Shown here: positions 5,602 through 6,867 of the stretch, one piece after another
Position numbering within the stretch: position 1 is the first letter of the stretch
Layout of the letters: every line of letters begins with the position of its first letter
NCBI GenBank assembly: GCA_913052045.1
Contig: CAJXDJ010000045.1
Span: forward strand, 1 to 6,867
Direction: 5' to 3'
Source of the DNA: an uncultured Dehalococcoidia bacterium
GTDB lineage: Bacteria > Chloroflexota > Dehalococcoidia > Lucifugimonadales > GCA-2712585
Length of the DNA: 6,867 nucleotides
The notes under the pieces: model-generated
Told to the model about the DNA's origin: nothing
Databases searched by the model: none
The model's input: only the letters and a program-made list of their open reading frames with translations
Position numbers and translations under genes: made by a program

Positions 5602-6621
5602 ATGGAATTTTACAAAAATATTATTCGGCCACTCCTTTTTAAACTCCCACCAGAAACCGCTCATACGTTTACCACAACGGCATTCCGTAATGCTTCTATA
5701 TGGAAGTTATGGAACACAATCAACCGCATAACCGATGAACGGTTGAAGCTTTCTATTGCTGGGATAAGTTTGGACAACCCAATTGGATTGGCAGCTGGAT
5801 TCGACAAGAATTGCCTTTTCCTTAGTGGAATTAGATCGTTAGGGTTTGGATATATCGTTGGTGGCACTGTCACCCTAAATCCTAGACCTGGAAACAAATA
5901 CCCAAGACTTTTTAGGAACACGAAAGACAAAGCTCTAATAAATGCTTTGGGCTTCCCAAATGTTGGAGCAAAAGAGGTAGTACGAAACATCCAGAGAAAC
6001 CCTTCGAGCCCTGCGATAATCAGCATATCTGGATTGACTGTGGGGGAGTTTGTAGAATGCGCTAAACTTATTGACCCCTTGGTCCAAGGGTTGGAATTAA
6101 ACATAAGTTCACCAAACACGGTAGGTTTGCGCATATTCCATAAAATCGAAACCTTCCGTAATTTAATCCAAAACATCAACCGGGCTAGAAATAAGCCCCT
6201 GTTCGTAAAGCTGCCTCCCTATTACGACAGCGAATCACAACACCTCACTTTTCAAATAATTAAAGCTTCTCTCGAAGAAGGAATCGACGGGTTTTCCGTC
6301 GCTAATACCATCCCCGTGAAGGACAAACGTTTAGGTGTAGGTTCAGGAGGTGTTAGCGGAAAGCCTTTATTCGAAACTATGGTAAGAATGGTACAGGAAA
6401 TCAGGCAAGAGATTGGACTAAGATTAGTGATCAATGGATGTGGCGGCATTTTCACAAGTGACGATGCTATAAAAACTTTTCTAGCAGGGGCTGACACCGT
6501 ACAAATTTATACTGGCCTCGTATATGAAGGACCGTCTATTTTATTCAAGATCAATCAGGGTCTACTTCACTACCTCACCGAACACAAACTTAAAAATATT
6601 GCACTAGTAAAAGGATATTGA
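5602..6621 (+). CDS. pyrD: Dihydroorotate dehydrogenase, class 2 (quinone) type
   Basis: This FMN enzyme oxidises dihydroorotate to orotate in pyrimidine synthesis; class 2 members pass electrons to membrane quinone. The 339 residues match class 2 length. The N-terminal segment FYKNIIRPLLFKLPPETAH (3-21) is typical of the amphipathic membrane-contact helices of that class. The core shows GLAAGFDKN (62-70, FMN Lys69), a GTVTLNPRPGNKYPRLFR block (89-105), NALGFPNVG (114-122), NISSPNT (167-173) with Ser170 at the class 2 catalytic-base position (class 1 has Cys), VKLPP with Lys203, ANT (234-236), GGVSGKPL (249-256), NGCGGI (278-283) and VQIYTGLVYEGP (300-311). The FMN-loop block that reads NIGKNK in E. 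coli PyrD is replaced by SISGLT (141-146); see findings. Ribosome binding is weak: only AGG one base before the ATG, and GGGG about 13 bases away. The start is chosen on family fit. The stop codon lies in the left arm of an inverted repeat. Confidence 0.92.
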   Translation: MEFYKNIIRPLLFKLPPETAHTFTTTAFRNASIWKLWNTINRITDERLKLSIAGISLDNPIGLAAGFDKNCLFLSGIRSLGFGYIVGGTVTLNPRPGNKYPRLFRNTKDKALINALGFPNVGAKEVVRNIQRNPSSPAIISISGLTVGEFVECAKLIDPLVQGLELNISSPNTVGLRIFHKIETFRNLIQNINRARNKPLFVKLPPYYDSESQHLTFQIIKASLEEGIDGFSVANTIPVKDKRLGVGSGGVSGKPLFETMVRMVQEIRQEIGLRLVINGCGGIFTSDDAIKTFLAGADTVQIYTGLVYEGPSILFKINQGLLHYLTEHKLKNIALVKGY

Positions 6622-6658
6622 CAACAGGTTTTCACGTAGTGCTAATCTGTTGTCAATA
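6616..6658 (+). repeat. Perfect 12-bp inverted repeat across the pyrD stop: hairpin or operator
   Basis: The arms TATTGACAACAG (6616-6627) and CTGTTGTCAATA (6647-6658) are exact reverse complements. A G-T and two A-T pairs extend the stem inward to 6630/6644. A further 3-bp stem, CAC/GTG (6633-6635 with 6639-6641), could close the loop. In RNA this would form a long hairpin beginning inside the last pyrD codon. It is not followed by a U tract, so it is not a textbook intrinsic terminator. The right arm contains the -35 box of the promoter listed next, so an operator role is equally possible. Confidence 0.8.
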
Positions 6659-6678
6659 AGCTGGTAGTAGGCGATAAT
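6650..6678 (+). promoter_or_regulatory. Probable sigma70-type promoter for the VOC-family gene
   Basis: TTGTCA (6650-6655) and GATAAT (6673-6678) each match the consensus at 5 of 6 positions and are separated by the ideal 17 bases. Transcription would start near 6685, leaving a leader of about 40 bases to the ATG at 6727. A second, weaker pairing begins with TTGACA at 6618-6623 in the left repeat arm, with GCTAAT 17 bases on (4 of 6). Confidence 0.45.
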
Positions 6679-6726
6679 GTCCGAGACCGCATCTTATGCA
6701 AATCACCAGTAATTGGGCCTTTCCTA

Positions 6727-6867
6727 ATGACCATATTACATATCAGTGCTATAACTATAGCCATTAGCAACATGGCTAATTCCATAGAATTCTACGGGAA
6801 ACTTGGGTTTACTGTAACCTATGGAGATAAGAATTCATTCTTCACTACCCTACGGATTGATCAATGC
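6727..6867 (+). CDS. VOC (glyoxalase/bleomycin-resistance fold) protein, first 47 codons, cut by the right edge
   Basis: The 47 codons from the ATG at 6727 to the window end read like the first beta-alpha-beta half-module of the vicinal oxygen chelate superfamily: a beta strand AITIAISNM (8-16), a helix with NSIEFYGKLGF (18-28), then VTYGDKNSFFTTLRI (30-44). The ANSIEFYGKLGF segment corresponds to the common (A/R)-S-x-x-F-Y-x-x-L-G-F signature. Superfamily members include glyoxalase I, ring-cleaving dioxygenases and antibiotic-sequestering proteins; this fragment cannot separate them. By my alignment the position of the usual first metal ligand is Ala8, with His5 nearby, so metal binding is uncertain. 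The frame is open upstream to 6646, but the ATG is the first start codon and fits the fold. No clear Shine-Dalgarno precedes it. It is on the same strand as pyrD, 105 bp downstream, with its own likely promoter. Confidence 0.82.
   Translation, partial: MTILHISAITIAISNMANSIEFYGKLGFTVTYGDKNSFFTTLRIDQC

Noticed and set aside
5661..6179. A 172-codon open frame on the minus strand across pyrD
   Set aside because: It is antisense to the strongly conserved FMN-site motifs of pyrD, has no family resemblance, and is best explained as a shadow frame.

Overview
The window reads as a piece of a bacterial chromosome with moderate-to-low G+C. It carries four complete, unrelated-looking housekeeping or metabolic genes, one protein of unknown function (DUF1800), and two genes cut by the window edges. 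The marine SAR202-type Chloroflexota (Dehalococcoidia relatives) are my best guess for the source. That guess rests on the style of the FolP, DUF1800 and NHL proteins and on frequent TTG/GTG starts; it is inference from remembered family members, and no ribosomal or other marker gene is present to test it.

Left end, minus strand (1-1064): a folate pair. folP (dihydropteroate synthase) is followed directly by the first 72 codons of folK (HPPK), which starts on a TTG inside the end of folP and runs off the left edge. FolK and FolP catalyse consecutive steps, pyrophosphorylation of the pterin and its condensation with p-aminobenzoate. A gap of about 120 bp separates folP from the divergent plus-strand gene for a carboxyltransferase beta subunit of a biotin-dependent acyl-CoA carboxylase (1183-2739, TTG start). 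No biotin carboxylase or biotin carrier gene is visible nearby.

Middle, minus strand (2770-5241): a DUF1800 protein followed 57 bp later by a six-bladed NHL-repeat beta-propeller, very probably one transcript. The acyl-CoA carboxylase gene and the NHL gene converge with only 30 bp between their stop codons. This pair is the least understood part of the window.

Right side, plus strand (5302-6867): about 300 bp of gene-poor DNA contains what may be the remnant of a VapB-like antitoxin gene. It is followed by pyrD (dihydroorotate dehydrogenase, quinone-type by its serine base and N-terminal helix). A perfect 12-bp inverted repeat overlaps the pyrD stop codon and the -35 box of a good-looking sigma70-type promoter. 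That promoter leads into the first 47 codons of a VOC/glyoxalase-fold gene, which runs off the right edge.

I found no CRISPR array, tRNA, rRNA, insertion sequence or obvious mobile element. The window does not hold a convincing new multi-gene system. The items most worth checking are the DUF1800-NHL pair, the antitoxin-like remnant, the palindrome-promoter overlap, and two active-site differences (Ile411 in the carboxylase beta subunit and the FMN-loop change in PyrD).
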